Source: an uncultured Bacteroidota bacterium
Lineage (GTDB): Bacteria > Bacteroidota > Bacteroidia > Chitinophagales > Chitinophagaceae
Length of the DNA: 64,000 nt
Assembly: GCA_903835005.1 (NCBI GenBank)
Contig: CAILLK010000101.1
Location: 1-64,000, forward strand
Direction: 5' to 3'
Shown: positions 8,781 to 18,810 of the stretch, in pieces
Layout: every line of letters begins with the position of its first letter
Numbering within the stretch: position 1 is the first letter of the stretch
The notes under the pieces: generated by a model
What the model saw: the letters and a program-made list of their open reading frames with translations, nothing else
What the model was told of the DNA's origin: nothing
Database searches by the model: none
Made by a program: the position numbers and the translations under genes

Positions 8781-11588
8781 CTAACTGTTAACTTTCATAG
8801 AGAAATGAAATACTGAACCCCTGCCTTTTTCACTGTCTACCCATATTTCCCCGCCATTCTCAACTACAAATTCTTTGCAGAGCGACAGCCCGATACCATT
8901 GCTCATTATGTTATCTGTCTTTGCCTTACCTTTTGTGGAGGGTTCAAAAATATGAGCAATCTTGTCCTTGTTTATGCCTGTGCCGTTATCACTTACGGAA
9001 ATGATCACCTGGTTCCTGTTTTTTGTAAGCGTGGCGCTGATGCCAATGAGGCCGTTAATATTTGAATATTTTACGGCATTTGACAGCAGGTTGCGCAGAA
9101 CAAATTTTATATGGTTAGGGTCAGCAAATGCGGTAATATGCCCTGGTATGTTGTTGATAATGGAGATATTCTTCTGATTTGCCGAGGCATTTATCAGCTG
9201 AAGTTCATCTTCCAATGTTTCATTAATATTAATGTGCTGCTGGTTCAGCGCAGTGCCCTGAATCTGTTCCTTGGCCCAATCCAGCATATTCTGGAGCGTT
9301 TTAACCGATGATACAGCATTCAGTTCCAGTTGGTAAAGCAATGCATCTTTTTCGTCTTCAGGAATTGATTTATCACGGCACAATCCAAGAGATAAAGGCA
9401 TAAACCCGATTGAGCCGGTGATATCATGGGCAATAACAGAAATCACCTTATTTTTTACATTATTGGAATTCCTGAGTTTCACTTCCCGGTTTGCGAGCTC
9501 CTTATTCATCAATCTGGATCTTCCCCATGAAATGCTAACAGCAAGAACAACAAATGAAAGTATCCCGGCTATATAAACTGGAAGGTTATTCCCAATTTGC
9601 GGTTCGCCATTTGAAATTTCCAGCTGCGGGTCGCTGGAATTTACTGCATTCAATTTATTCTTTGATTCCATGTTAGTACTGGCCAATGCACTTTCCAGAT
9701 AAACAAGGCTGTCAAGAATACTCTTTTGTTTCTCCAGCAGTGAAGTTGCTGCAACATAATCACCTTTCTTTATGCATTTTTTAATAAGGACTTCTAAACT
9801 ATTTACCTCATTTTTTTTAATGATAGATTCACGGGTTAAATCAACTGGCGAGGTAAGTTTATTTATATTATTCAGCTCAGCATTAGTCCCATTATTTGCA
9901 GTTCCGGATGCATTTGCAATTTGTGTCGCTCTGTTACTTGCTGAACAATCCAGGGTAATCTCGATATTATGGTTATAGCTTGATGCACTGAATAAATTCA
10001 GGTTATTTACGGAAGCGTCAGCCTCAGGCAGGTAAAGCGGGTTAAACAAAAATGCATATTGCTTACCGGCTGTTGATCCGGAAACAGTATTGGGAGCAGA
10101 TCCTGTTGTGGTTTTATTTTCATTGCTGCTATTTAAAGCAGGATTATTACCGGCTTCGGCTTCCCTGAGTGAAGACGATACCAGAGCTCCGTTTCTGTGC
10201 GTATTCAGTTTTTCAGTTTCAGCTTCAGGGGTTATTACCGGCCATCCGGTAAAATTAACCGGCCACATTTTATCGAGGTAGAGGTACGAAGTGTAGGGAA
10301 CTACTTCATCGTAGGGCAGGTAGGCTATTAATCCATATCCGGGAACCGGAACTGTATTTTGGGTTCCCGGCAAAAGGTAATTGTTACTGCCATGCTCAGT
10401 ATTGATTTTAATAACCTGATTTCCCTGAAGGTTACCAAAGGGGTAGCCGGAGCTATTCATATCCGTATTCCGGATTTCAGCAGGGATATTATTTGCAGCG
10501 CTTATGGCTTCATTAAAGTTCAGTAATCCCAGCTCCGGAGCAAGACTTAATGATGTGCCCGTTTTGCCAAAGATGGAGTTGCTGTTGTTGAAGACAACCG
10601 CCGGTTCATTTTTCTGCTTTTGGTTTGGCAACTTCAGCAGCGAAGCAATATTTACCGACTCAACACCTTTGCCGGTATTATCTTTGCCAGTGGCTTTATC
10701 ATTATCCTTTATGCTCAGTTCAAAACCTTCATACAGGTTATTGGTATGTTTTTTCAACAATAAATTCAATGCATACCGGGTATAGTTTAATGTCTTTGCA
10801 GTATCACCATCCATAGTATAAATAGCGTCTTTTATAGCATCTGGCAGTGACCTTACCTCTACGTAACTGTTGTTTTTACTCACATCCAGTATTTTCTGGA
10901 GTTTTTTCATGGAAATGAAGTTGTCCTTCATATCTTTTACAACAGACGGGATATTACTGCTTCTCAATATTACAAGGTCATTTTCGGGCTGATCTTTTGC
11001 CACATTCAAACCCTTCATGTAATATTCCAGTGCATTTCCCAGGTCGCCCGAGCGCTCATAGTTCTCACCTATTTTTATTAATGTATTGGTTATTCCATCA
11101 GTATCGCTGAGCGCTTCAAAGGTCTTCAGCGATTTAAAAAAATGCCCGGACGCATCATCAAATTTACCCTTTCTGCTGAGTAATACACCGAGAATATTAT
11201 GGCCAGATGCCAGGTCGCTGTAATCTTTAATTGCTTTATAAATCAGCAAAGATTTCTCCAGTGATTTCTCAGCAAGTTCGGTTTTATTCTGATCGGAATA
11301 AATTATTCCCTGATAGGTAAGCAATGATGCAATCCCTTGCTGGTAGCCGTTTTGATTGAATTGGGCAATTCCTTTTTTTATCAGAAGTTGGGCAGAATCG
11401 GGTTTTGAAAACCGGCAGGCCTTAATAATGTTTTCATAAGCCGTTAACTTCTGAGCATCACTTTCAGCTTGTTGTAAGGCATAGGCATAGGAGTTAATAT
11501 CTGCTTGTCCGTGTGCTGTTACTGATAGTAACTGGAAAGCAAAAAAAGAAATACAGCAAAAGACCCATATTGGAGCTGCTATTTTCAT
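8781..11588 (-). CDS. TPR-containing membrane sensor histidine kinase
   Basis: N-terminal TPRs, TM segment VYIAGILSFVVLAVSISW, H-box VISVIAHDITGSIG, N-box VLRNLLSNAVKYS, G-boxes VSDNGTGI and NGIGLSLCKEFV. Confidence 0.92.
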   Translation of the reverse strand: MKIAAPIWVFCCISFFAFQLLSVTAHGQADINSYAYALQQAESDAQKLTAYENIIKACRFSKPDSAQLLIKKGIAQFNQNGYQQGIASLLTYQGIIYSDQNKTELAEKSLEKSLLIYKAIKDYSDLASGHNILGVLLSRKGKFDDASGHFFKSLKTFEALSDTDGITNTLIKIGENYERSGDLGNALEYYMKGLNVAKDQPENDLVILRSSNIPSVVKDMKDNFISMKKLQKILDVSKNNSYVEVRSLPDAIKDAIYTMDGDTAKTLNYTRYALNLLLKKHTNNLYEGFELSIKDNDKATGKDNTGKGVESVNIASLLKLPNQKQKNEPAVVFNNSNSIFGKTGTSLSLAPELGLLNFNEAISAANNIPAEIRNTDMNSSGYPFGNLQGNQVIKINTEHGSNNYLLPGTQNTVPVPGYGLIAYLPYDEVVPYTSYLYLDKMWPVNFTGWPVITPEAETEKLNTHRNGALVSSSLREAEAGNNPALNSSNENKTTTGSAPNTVSGSTAGKQYAFLFNPLYLPEADASVNNLNLFSASSYNHNIEITLDCSASNRATQIANASGTANNGTNAELNNINKLTSPVDLTRESIIKKNEVNSLEVLIKKCIKKGDYVAATSLLEKQKSILDSLVYLESALASTNMESKNKLNAVNSSDPQLEISNGEPQIGNNLPVYIAGILSFVVLAVSISWGRSRLMNKELANREVKLRNSNNVKNKVISVIAHDITGSIGFMPLSLGLCRDKSIPEDEKDALLYQLELNAVSSVKTLQNMLDWAKEQIQGTALNQQHININETLEDELQLINASANQKNISIINNIPGHITAFADPNHIKFVLRNLLSNAVKYSNINGLIGISATLTKNRNQVIISVSDNGTGINKDKIAHIFEPSTKGKAKTDNIMSNGIGLSLCKEFVVENGGEIWVDSEKGRGSVFHFSMKVNS

Positions 11589-11736
11589 ATTTTTCCCTTG
11601 TCTGAAATCAAACGTCCCTTTAGTTTCTTACCAGATTTAATGATACGAAACTCTTATAGGCAAAATAAGAGAACATTGATAACGTTAAAATTAGCAATTG
11701 CATTTCAAACAAAAAAATTTATTTGCCTTTAATTTG

Positions 11737-11823
11737 TTAATGCACAGATATTGGCGTATCCTCCGCAGAGAATATGTGGATGTAAATCCCCGGAGCTAAG
11801 GAAACCAGGAAAGTGGAATAAGT
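11737..11823 (-). pseudogene. Possible second T9SS sorting-domain remnant
   Basis: Minus-strand reading TYSTFLVSLAPGIYIHIFSAEDTPISVH*; LAPGIYI is the CTD hallmark; in-frame TAA immediately upstream. Confidence 0.4.
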
Positions 11824-12335
11824 TTAAACCGAAACCGGTAAATCAGGAAATCCCGACCACCCGATTTTCCATGTAACCAATATTAATAAGCCTTTTAAAA
11901 AAGGAATTATTTTGAAAGCTTGCAACACAAAACATCCTTTATTGGAACTATGAGCAGGATTTGGGAATACCCCAACTGGGGCAATCCAAAAGAAAATACA
12001 AGCCGGAATTCTACCTCAAAAAATTCACCGTTCAAAAACGGCATCCATAATACCTGTTATCTATTCATTACTCGCCATGGTCTGCTATGCTGGCAAATGT
12101 GCTGTTAGAACAAAAACTGTCCCCCCGGCTGCATTCTCATACAATCATGCTTTGCCATAGTTTTGCTTTATTATATTTCGTTGAACCACATCGCAACAAG
12201 CTAATCTGGTATTAACATCCCCCTAACTCCAATATAACATTGCTCTTTGTCAAGAAAATATATTGCTCAATAATGAGAAATATGAGTGAGAGATAAAATG
12301 AAAAAGCTATTTGTAATCCCAGCAATATACTACAC

Positions 12336-13889
12336 CTAATATACTACAACTTTAAAAGTTTGCACATTTCCATTATGAGTAACCTGTATCAGGTAATTGC
12401 CAAAAGTTGAATTTTGCAGCTGAATAGTTTGATGTAACCCATTTGAGCTAGCACCCGGCAACTCCTGGCCATCCATGTTGAACAATTGAATTGTTGCTGC
12501 TTCATAACCCGGAGGCATGTCGATATATACTGTCCCGTGACCCGCCGTAGGATAGACTTTCACCGCTTCATCTTTCTTAGGATCGGGCACTGCCTCACCG
12601 TATTTGTCAAGCCGGACGATCCAGTAATCAGAAGCACCATGATTGCCAGAAACTTCGTCGTTATTTGAATGTGAGTCGCCGGCGACGATAAAGCCGCTGT
12701 CGGGCGTCTGGGAAGTTGCGGCTGAATAGTCGTCCAGGCTGCCCCCGTATGATTTTTGCCATTGCAGCGATCCGGCGGCATCCAATTTCAATATCCAGAT
12801 ATCGTATAGTCCCAGGTTCCCGGTAATATCTCCATCAATGGAATTGGAGTAGCCCGAGACCAAGTATCCGCCATCAAAAGTCTGAATGATTGAAGTAGCT
12901 TCGTCATCGCCGCTGCCACCGTAAACTTTACTCCACTGCTTAACCCCGGCGCTGTTCAGCTTCAAAACCCATAAATCGTTACCTCCGTGGTTTCCTGTTA
13001 TATCTCCATCCACAGAGTTGGTATAACCCGCAATTACATAGCCTCCGTCCGTAGTCTGAACGACAGTTTTTCCCCAATCATAACCTGTTCCGCCAAAGAA
13101 TTTCCGCCATGTGATTCCACCTGTATCATTGAGCTTTACTACCCACAGGTCGCCTTTGCGGTCTGGGCCAAGGTTACTGGCAACGGAATAGCCCGTAACG
13201 ACGTACCCGTGGCCGGAAGTCTGTTTTATGCTAAAGGCTGTGCTGCTATCATAAACTTTTTGCCAGATGATTTTACCGGTATCATTAAACTTAACCACCC
13301 ATGCTCCACCAAGCCCGGTATATCCTGCCACATCTCCGTCGTTTGACGAAGTAAGCCCGGCGAAAATATGGTTGCCATCATCTGTGTTCACCATTGAATA
13401 ACACATTTCAAGTTTGGAGCCTCCATAGCACCGCTCCCACAAAAGATTGCCCGCAGTATCCGTAGCCACTACCCAGCAATCATTCTGCGGATTAGTTTGA
13501 TCACCGTGAAGCCCGGTCACTTCTCCATATGTAGAATTTGTGACACCGGCAAGCAGATAGCCGAAGCTTGTTTTAGTCATAGCAAAATCGTTGTCGCTAA
13601 AATTACCGCCGTATGATCTTTCCCATTTTATCGCGCCATAATTGTCAATATTAACCAGCCAGAAATCTGCTCCGCCACAAAAAGGTGAAACACGGTCCCC
13701 ATCATACGAAGAAGCTGTGCCGGCAATAGCAAAACCTGTATCACCCAAAGGAATTGCTACAGTTGCATCATCAAAATCTGATCCTCCATAACAATGTTGC
13801 CATTGTATCGGCGGGAACTGGGCAAAAACCGAACCACTACAGAGCAATATCGGTATAGCGATCGCAATAATTTTTAACTTTAACATCAT
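12336..13889 (-). CDS. Secreted beta-propeller protein with T9SS sorting domain
   Basis: Repeated W(Q/S)K(S/V)YGGSxDDxATSIIQTxDGGYLVSGYSNSxDGDITGNxGxxDxWILKL units; C-terminal VKVYPTAGHGTVYID...YLIQVTHNGNVQTFKVVVY; signal peptide favours the internal Met start. Confidence 0.85.
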   Translation of the reverse strand: MMLKLKIIAIAIPILLCSGSVFAQFPPIQWQHCYGGSDFDDATVAIPLGDTGFAIAGTASSYDGDRVSPFCGGADFWLVNIDNYGAIKWERSYGGNFSDNDFAMTKTSFGYLLAGVTNSTYGEVTGLHGDQTNPQNDCWVVATDTAGNLLWERCYGGSKLEMCYSMVNTDDGNHIFAGLTSSNDGDVAGYTGLGGAWVVKFNDTGKIIWQKVYDSSTAFSIKQTSGHGYVVTGYSVASNLGPDRKGDLWVVKLNDTGGITWRKFFGGTGYDWGKTVVQTTDGGYVIAGYTNSVDGDITGNHGGNDLWVLKLNSAGVKQWSKVYGGSGDDEATSIIQTFDGGYLVSGYSNSIDGDITGNLGLYDIWILKLDAAGSLQWQKSYGGSLDDYSAATSQTPDSGFIVAGDSHSNNDEVSGNHGASDYWIVRLDKYGEAVPDPKKDEAVKVYPTAGHGTVYIDMPPGYEAATIQLFNMDGQELPGASSNGLHQTIQLQNSTFGNYLIQVTHNGNVQTFKVVVY

Positions 13890-14013
13890 AATTCTGGATG
13901 TCTTAAATTTTTTACCTTTTCCAAATATAATCAATAAAAAAAGATAGAAAAATTTTTTATCAAATAGAAAGTTATACTTTCCGTTCATTAGAAATACATC
14001 AGGAATGTTTCTC

Positions 14014-14045
14014 CGATGCTGAAGGTATCGAATGTATTGGTGGAA
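14014..14045. repeat. REP-like hairpin, related to 2194-2227
   Basis: CGATGC-TGAAG-GTATCG followed by AATGTATTGGTGG. Confidence 0.5.
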
Positions 14046-14145
14046 ATTAGCATTCGGTACAATAGATTGATAATCTGATTATTGAGTTCCGAACGGGTTA
14101 AGTTAATGACATCGTGCCGGGCAGTATCTTCAGCATAAAAGAAAA

Positions 14146-14177
14146 AATGCAAACCCGGTTACTACCAGGTTTGCATT
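14146..14177 (-). terminator. Intrinsic terminator for amt
   Basis: Perfect 10-bp arms AATGCAAACC / GGTTTGCATT; on the minus strand followed by TTTTTTC, 23 nt past the amt stop. Confidence 0.75.
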
Positions 14178-14199
14178 GAAAATTGTAAACTGTAAATTC

Positions 14200-15429
14200 T
14201 TACACCACTCCCGCATCATAGGCCTGCTCGCCATGAATAGACTCATCAAGCCCTGCAGTCTCTTCCTGCTCGCCTACTTTTACTTTAGTTACAAAGTTGA
14301 TGATGGCCAGCATCGCATAAGTGAAAATAAATGCATAGATACATGCGCCTACAACTGCTATCAACTGATGCATAAAGAAGGTAGTACCTCCCAGCATCAG
14401 GCCATCGGCGCCTGTGGCATTAATGGCTTTTGATGCATAAACACCCAGTAATACGGTGCCCAGGCAACCGCCAATGCCATGTACACCCCACACATCCAGG
14501 GCATCGTCCCAGCCCATACGGTTTTTGAGCGATACAGCCAGGTAGCACACAGCGCCGGCCGCTATACCTATTATAACTGCTGAATTGAGTGTAACATAAC
14601 CAGCTGCAGGAGTAATAGTAGCAAGGCCTGCAACAGCGCCGGTAAGCAGCCCTACGAATTTGGGTTTCTTAACCAGGCTCCACTCAATAGCCAGCCAGGT
14701 GATGGCGGCAAAAGAAGCGGCTACATCGGTATTGATAAATGCCTGACCGGTAATAGCATCAACATCCAGCTCGCTGCCGGCATTGAAGCCATACCAGCCA
14801 AACCATAACAGCCCGGTGCCTATGGCTATAAGCGGTATACTGTTTGGCGGAGATTCGCGGTCGCGGCGCTTGCCTACATAAATTACAGACGCCAGTGCCG
14901 CAAAGCCGGCAGTGGCATGCACCACAATACCACCTGCAAAGTCGCGAACCCCCCACTGAAACAGCAATCCGCCGCCCCAAACCATATGGGCAAAAGGATA
15001 GTAAACCAATACCTGCCATACTACCAGGAATACAAGGTATGCCTTAAAGGTAATACGGTTGATAAAGGCACCGGTGATGAGCGCTGGTGTGATGATGGCA
15101 AACATCATCTGGTAAGCGAAGAATACAAATTCGGGCATTTTGTTATTGCCGGGGAATGGCGTATTCAGATCTACCCCATGCATAAAACATTTGTTGAGAT
15201 CACCGATAATACCGCCCATCTGGTTGCCACTGAAACACAACGAATAGCCGCAGACATACCACAAAATAGTGGTGATACCCATAGATACGAAACTCTGGAT
15301 CATTATACCCAGGATGTTGCGCTTGCCCGCAAGGCCGCCGTAGAAGAACGCGAGGCCGGGGGTCATTAACATTACGAGACTTGTGGCGAGGAGCATAAAG
15401 CCCGTGGAGCCTGTGTCGAAGTTTGCCAT
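14200..15429 (-). CDS. amt: Ammonium transporter
   Basis: Amt signatures: MLMTPGLAFFYGGLAGKRN, DFAGGIVVHATAGFAALAS, WFGWYGFNAGSEL, DALDVWGVHGIGGCLGTVLLG. Confidence 0.96.
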   Translation of the reverse strand: MANFDTGSTGFMLLATSLVMLMTPGLAFFYGGLAGKRNILGIMIQSFVSMGITTILWYVCGYSLCFSGNQMGGIIGDLNKCFMHGVDLNTPFPGNNKMPEFVFFAYQMMFAIITPALITGAFINRITFKAYLVFLVVWQVLVYYPFAHMVWGGGLLFQWGVRDFAGGIVVHATAGFAALASVIYVGKRRDRESPPNSIPLIAIGTGLLWFGWYGFNAGSELDVDAITGQAFINTDVAASFAAITWLAIEWSLVKKPKFVGLLTGAVAGLATITPAAGYVTLNSAVIIGIAAGAVCYLAVSLKNRMGWDDALDVWGVHGIGGCLGTVLLGVYASKAINATGADGLMLGGTTFFMHQLIAVVGACIYAFIFTYAMLAIINFVTKVKVGEQEETAGLDESIHGEQAYDAGVV

Positions 15430-15535
15430 TTTAAGTATACAGTTAAAGGTTAAAAATTAAAAGTCTGTAGTATTTATTCTGAAGTTGCTTTTTATACTTA
15501 GTGCATTCAACCTGTAAAATCCCGATTCATTTACC

Positions 15536-16699
15536 TTATTCCTTCCTTGTAAAAAAATTTTTCAGCAGGTCGAAAGAGACGCCGCCATTAATCATTATTT
15601 CGTACCGGGCATTCTGGCCTATACCATTCTGCACATAGATATACTGATCTTTGTCCATTTGCAACAGCCGGCTCTCGAGCTTTATGTAAGAATTCTCAGT
15701 GGGCTTGTACTCAAAGCCTGCTGTTATGCCCCAGAGCTTATATCCTGTTTTATTACCTGCGTGATCGGTGAGGACAGGTGAAACTATAGCATCCGGGTCG
15801 CGGAAAACCTCTCCCCGGCAATATATACCTGCCTTCTTACCCACCTGGTACCTGGCGGTAGCCAGGGCGCTATACATGGTTGCAGTGCTTTTGTTGGTAG
15901 CTATGTCCGAATTTTGCTGTGTAAAATAATCGGCGCCCAGTTGCAGTTTTATTTTCTTATGGCTGTAATTCAGGAAAACATTATGGGCTATGCGCAGGTG
16001 CGGAGGATCCAGAAGGGCGGGAGGGGTGTCGTCGCCAATATAATTGGTGTAGCCAATACCCAGTTTATCATTAACCGTATAGGTAATACCCATGCCGAAT
16101 GACTTTGTATTGTTGTTGTCAACAAACATATTGTAGCCGTTGAGCAGGAACAGGTTGATCTCCAGTTTAGCAGTTGGGTCGAAATTGAGTTTTATGCCGC
16201 TTTCGTATGCCGGTTCGTAGTAAGTGCCTACAGCAATGGAACTGGTAATATTCTCCACAGGCAACAAAAATTCGGTGCCGAAATGGGTGCGGAAAAAACC
16301 GGCATCTATCCACAATTTACTATAGACCTTAAACCCTATATGCGCTTCCATGATATTGTTATAAGGAGCGGGAGCCCAGGTGCAATTTGCAAAATCGCCA
16401 TAGCAAAAAACGGCGGCAGCTCTTATTTTATCAGAATTATACTGAACAGACAGCTGGGCAACATTGAGTGAAGGAGTATTGGATTTGGGCGATGTATTGG
16501 GAAACTTCTGAAATTTATCGGGGCCAACAGAGTCGGTATAGTAGGCATAATATGCATCGGCATAAGCCGTGATGGAGAGGGTAGAAACGGTATCAATTTT
16601 TTGACCCATGCTTTTACCTCCAATCAAAAGACAGATGGTAAGCATGAGTAGAAAAGCTTTTTTGCCTGTTAATATCATTATCGGATTTCTGAGTATCAA
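15536..16699 (-). CDS. Outer-membrane beta-barrel porin (OmpL-like / beta-barrel porin-2 type)
   Basis: Signal peptide, YADAYYAYYTD start of mature region, alternating beta-strand pattern, terminal ENSYIKLESR...; adjacent to amt. Confidence 0.75.
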   Translation of the reverse strand: MILRNPIMILTGKKAFLLMLTICLLIGGKSMGQKIDTVSTLSITAYADAYYAYYTDSVGPDKFQKFPNTSPKSNTPSLNVAQLSVQYNSDKIRAAAVFCYGDFANCTWAPAPYNNIMEAHIGFKVYSKLWIDAGFFRTHFGTEFLLPVENITSSIAVGTYYEPAYESGIKLNFDPTAKLEINLFLLNGYNMFVDNNNTKSFGMGITYTVNDKLGIGYTNYIGDDTPPALLDPPHLRIAHNVFLNYSHKKIKLQLGADYFTQQNSDIATNKSTATMYSALATARYQVGKKAGIYCRGEVFRDPDAIVSPVLTDHAGNKTGYKLWGITAGFEYKPTENSYIKLESRLLQMDKDQYIYVQNGIGQNARYEIMINGGVSFDLLKNFFTRKE

Positions 16700-16770
16700 A
16701 CAAACATATTAAAAAGAGGTTTAAAAAACAAATGACAATGATCATGTTCTCCATTTAATTTATCAGTATT

Positions 16771-17202
16771 CTATTTATCCGGGTCTTTGCTTAGGCATGA
16801 TTTTATGGTAATTGTATCGCTTCTCCTGTATCCGGAACCCTTAAAAGCGTTGACTGTAAATTGAAAAGTGCCTTGTTCATCGAGGTTTTTATAAATCAGC
16901 GCATTAACTCCCGGCTTTAATTTCTGAAATGACCAGGAATTTACGGGTTTAAAATTATTGATCCAGCCGGTATCGATTCTTCTTTTGGCAACTTCGTAAT
17001 AATCAGCCCATGGTGCATAAAATAAAAGTTGCTGGTTGTTGCAATGCCCTTCCGGGCTTATATTTTCAATCATTATGGTTGGTTTTATGCCGATTGTGGT
17101 ATCTTCTATAGGAGCAGGTTTTGTTTTACTTGTTTGCGCTGTAAGTGTTGTGGTAGTGAAAGCAGCCAAAATTAATATCACCAATGAAATATTCTTCCCC
17201 AT
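16771..17202 (-). CDS. Secreted hypothetical protein
   Basis: 143-aa ORF with signal peptide; no family recognised. Confidence 0.6.
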   Translation of the reverse strand: MGKNISLVILILAAFTTTTLTAQTSKTKPAPIEDTTIGIKPTIMIENISPEGHCNNQQLLFYAPWADYYEVAKRRIDTGWINNFKPVNSWSFQKLKPGVNALIYKNLDEQGTFQFTVNAFKGSGYRRSDTITIKSCLSKDPDK

Positions 17203-17265
17203 AAATAAATGCTCAAAGTCTACTCAAAATTAAATTGATTTTCCGCAAATTGCTGCTAAGAATAA

Positions 17266-17760
17266 CTACTTCTTCCCCAATTCTATTACCTCGCATTGCT
17301 TCATATCCTTGCCATCTATCACAAAGCGGATGAGTGTGCGCACTTTATGCCAGCCATGCCTTCCGGCGGCGCCGGGATTCATATGCAGGCATTTGATTTT
17401 ATCATCGTAAATCACCTTCAGTATATGGGAATGACCTGTAATGAACAGTTGAGGCGGGTTGGCAAGAAGCTCAGTTCTGATAGCCGGGGCATAGTGGCCC
17501 GGGTAGCCGCCTATGTGTACCATAAACACATTTACTTCCTCACATGTAAACTTTAATTTTTCGGGATACTCCAGCCTTATGTCGTTGCCATCTATATTGC
17601 CATAAACTCCCCTTAGCGGTTTAAAAGCTTTAAGTTTATCGGCAATCTCCGCTGTACCGAAATCGCCTGCATGCCATATCTCATCGCAGTTTGCGAAATG
17701 AGTGAACACAGCCTCATCAAGGAAGTTGTGGGTATCTGATATAAGGCCGATACGGGTCAT
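17266..17760 (-). CDS. YfcE/MJ0936-type metallophosphoesterase
   Basis: IGLISDTHNFLD, IWHAGDFG, GVYGNIDGNDIR, FITGHSHILK motifs. Confidence 0.93.
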   Translation of the reverse strand: MTRIGLISDTHNFLDEAVFTHFANCDEIWHAGDFGTAEIADKLKAFKPLRGVYGNIDGNDIRLEYPEKLKFTCEEVNVFMVHIGGYPGHYAPAIRTELLANPPQLFITGHSHILKVIYDDKIKCLHMNPGAAGRHGWHKVRTLIRFVIDGKDMKQCEVIELGKK

Positions 17761-17763
17761 TTT

Positions 17764-17796
17764 TTAGTCGAAAGTCTTTAGTCTTTAGTCGTAAGT
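17764..17796. repeat. GACTTA/GACTAA array, locus 1
   Basis: ttagtcgaaagtctttagtctttagtcgtaagtt fills the spacer between DUF4435 and metallophosphoesterase. Confidence 0.8.
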
Positions 17797-18810
17797 TTAT
17801 TGCCTGGTAAGTGTAGTTGTATATCTATCAAGGTCAATTTTAATTTTTTTATAGAGGAAACAGGATCTGAATTCTGTGTTAGAATTGAGAACTATTGCAA
17901 CATCCTGTTTCTGATTTCTATAGTGGTTCATTTCATTTATCAGATTTGGCTTATTACCAGTATTTTGTTCGGTGATGCTGGATTCTTTTTCTTTTATTAA
18001 AGCATGACTAACGGGCTTAAGTAACATCAAAACAATATTGTCTTTCAAAGTATGGCCCTGGATAAAAAGGTAGGAGTTTTGAGGTTCAAGTCCTTTTGCT
18101 TTCAATGAAGTTGCGATAGTCCTGATTTCATCATTTGCCAAAGGATAGCCGCTTTCCAGTACAGCAATTTTGGCTGCAATCCTTTTTCTGAAACCATCAA
18201 TTGTCCCTGAAAGTTGGTCAGTTATATCTATTTTATCAGTGAGTTTTATTATCTCACAGAAATGGGAAACAGTAAATGTTTCTTGGTCATTTTGTGATCT
18301 GAACCATAGGTTCCAAAGTAAAAGAGGGTAAACGATCTCTGAAATGGTTTGCATCGTTTCTTTGAAATCAAGCACCCGTTTATCGTGTTTGGTTGCCTGC
18401 ACACAAACAGAATGGAGGCTATTGCTGAAACACTGAAGGTTTTCTATAGAGTAAGAATAAGTCTGAAAAATAAACGGATTTTCATTCACCAGTTTTGAGG
18501 TATCCGAATGTTCTGGTAACAGATAATCATAATCACTGTCCACGCAAACTATAAGGTACTGGCCAACAGATAGGGCAAGTATTTCTTTACTTTTTTCAAT
18601 TGCTTTTTGTTTTCCTTTTTTGGTTGGGGTCTGAATGTTAAATTCTAATTCCGGTGATTCATAATCATGAAGAACATGCCGCCAGAAAGCAATATCCTCA
18701 TCACTTTCCACATATACTAATACCCGCCTGGGTGCGCCCTTTGGCAGAAAAGCATTTTCTTCCACAAGGCTTTCAGAACTTGTATTTTCAACTAAGGAAC
18801 TTGCGAGCAT
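17797..18810 (-). CDS. DUF4435-family protein, TOPRIM-like putative nuclease effector
   Basis: RRVLVYVESDEDIAFWRHVL, LIVCVDSDYDYLL (DxD), YSYSIENLQCF hallmark; start overlaps the ATPase stop. Confidence 0.85.
   Translation of the reverse strand: MLASSLVENTSSESLVEENAFLPKGAPRRVLVYVESDEDIAFWRHVLHDYESPELEFNIQTPTKKGKQKAIEKSKEILALSVGQYLIVCVDSDYDYLLPEHSDTSKLVNENPFIFQTYSYSIENLQCFSNSLHSVCVQATKHDKRVLDFKETMQTISEIVYPLLLWNLWFRSQNDQETFTVSHFCEIIKLTDKIDITDQLSGTIDGFRKRIAAKIAVLESGYPLANDEIRTIATSLKAKGLEPQNSYLFIQGHTLKDNIVLMLLKPVSHALIKEKESSITEQNTGNKPNLINEMNHYRNQKQDVAIVLNSNTEFRSCFLYKKIKIDLDRYTTTLTRQ

Noticed and set aside
11920-12108. 62-aa plus-strand ORF
   Set aside because: No recognisable family or signal; likely chance ORF in degraded intergenic DNA.
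14200-16699. Search for a PII (glnB/glnK) gene beside amt
   Set aside because: No PII-like ORF between amt and the porin or in the flanks; absence alone is weak evidence, so not reported as a finding.
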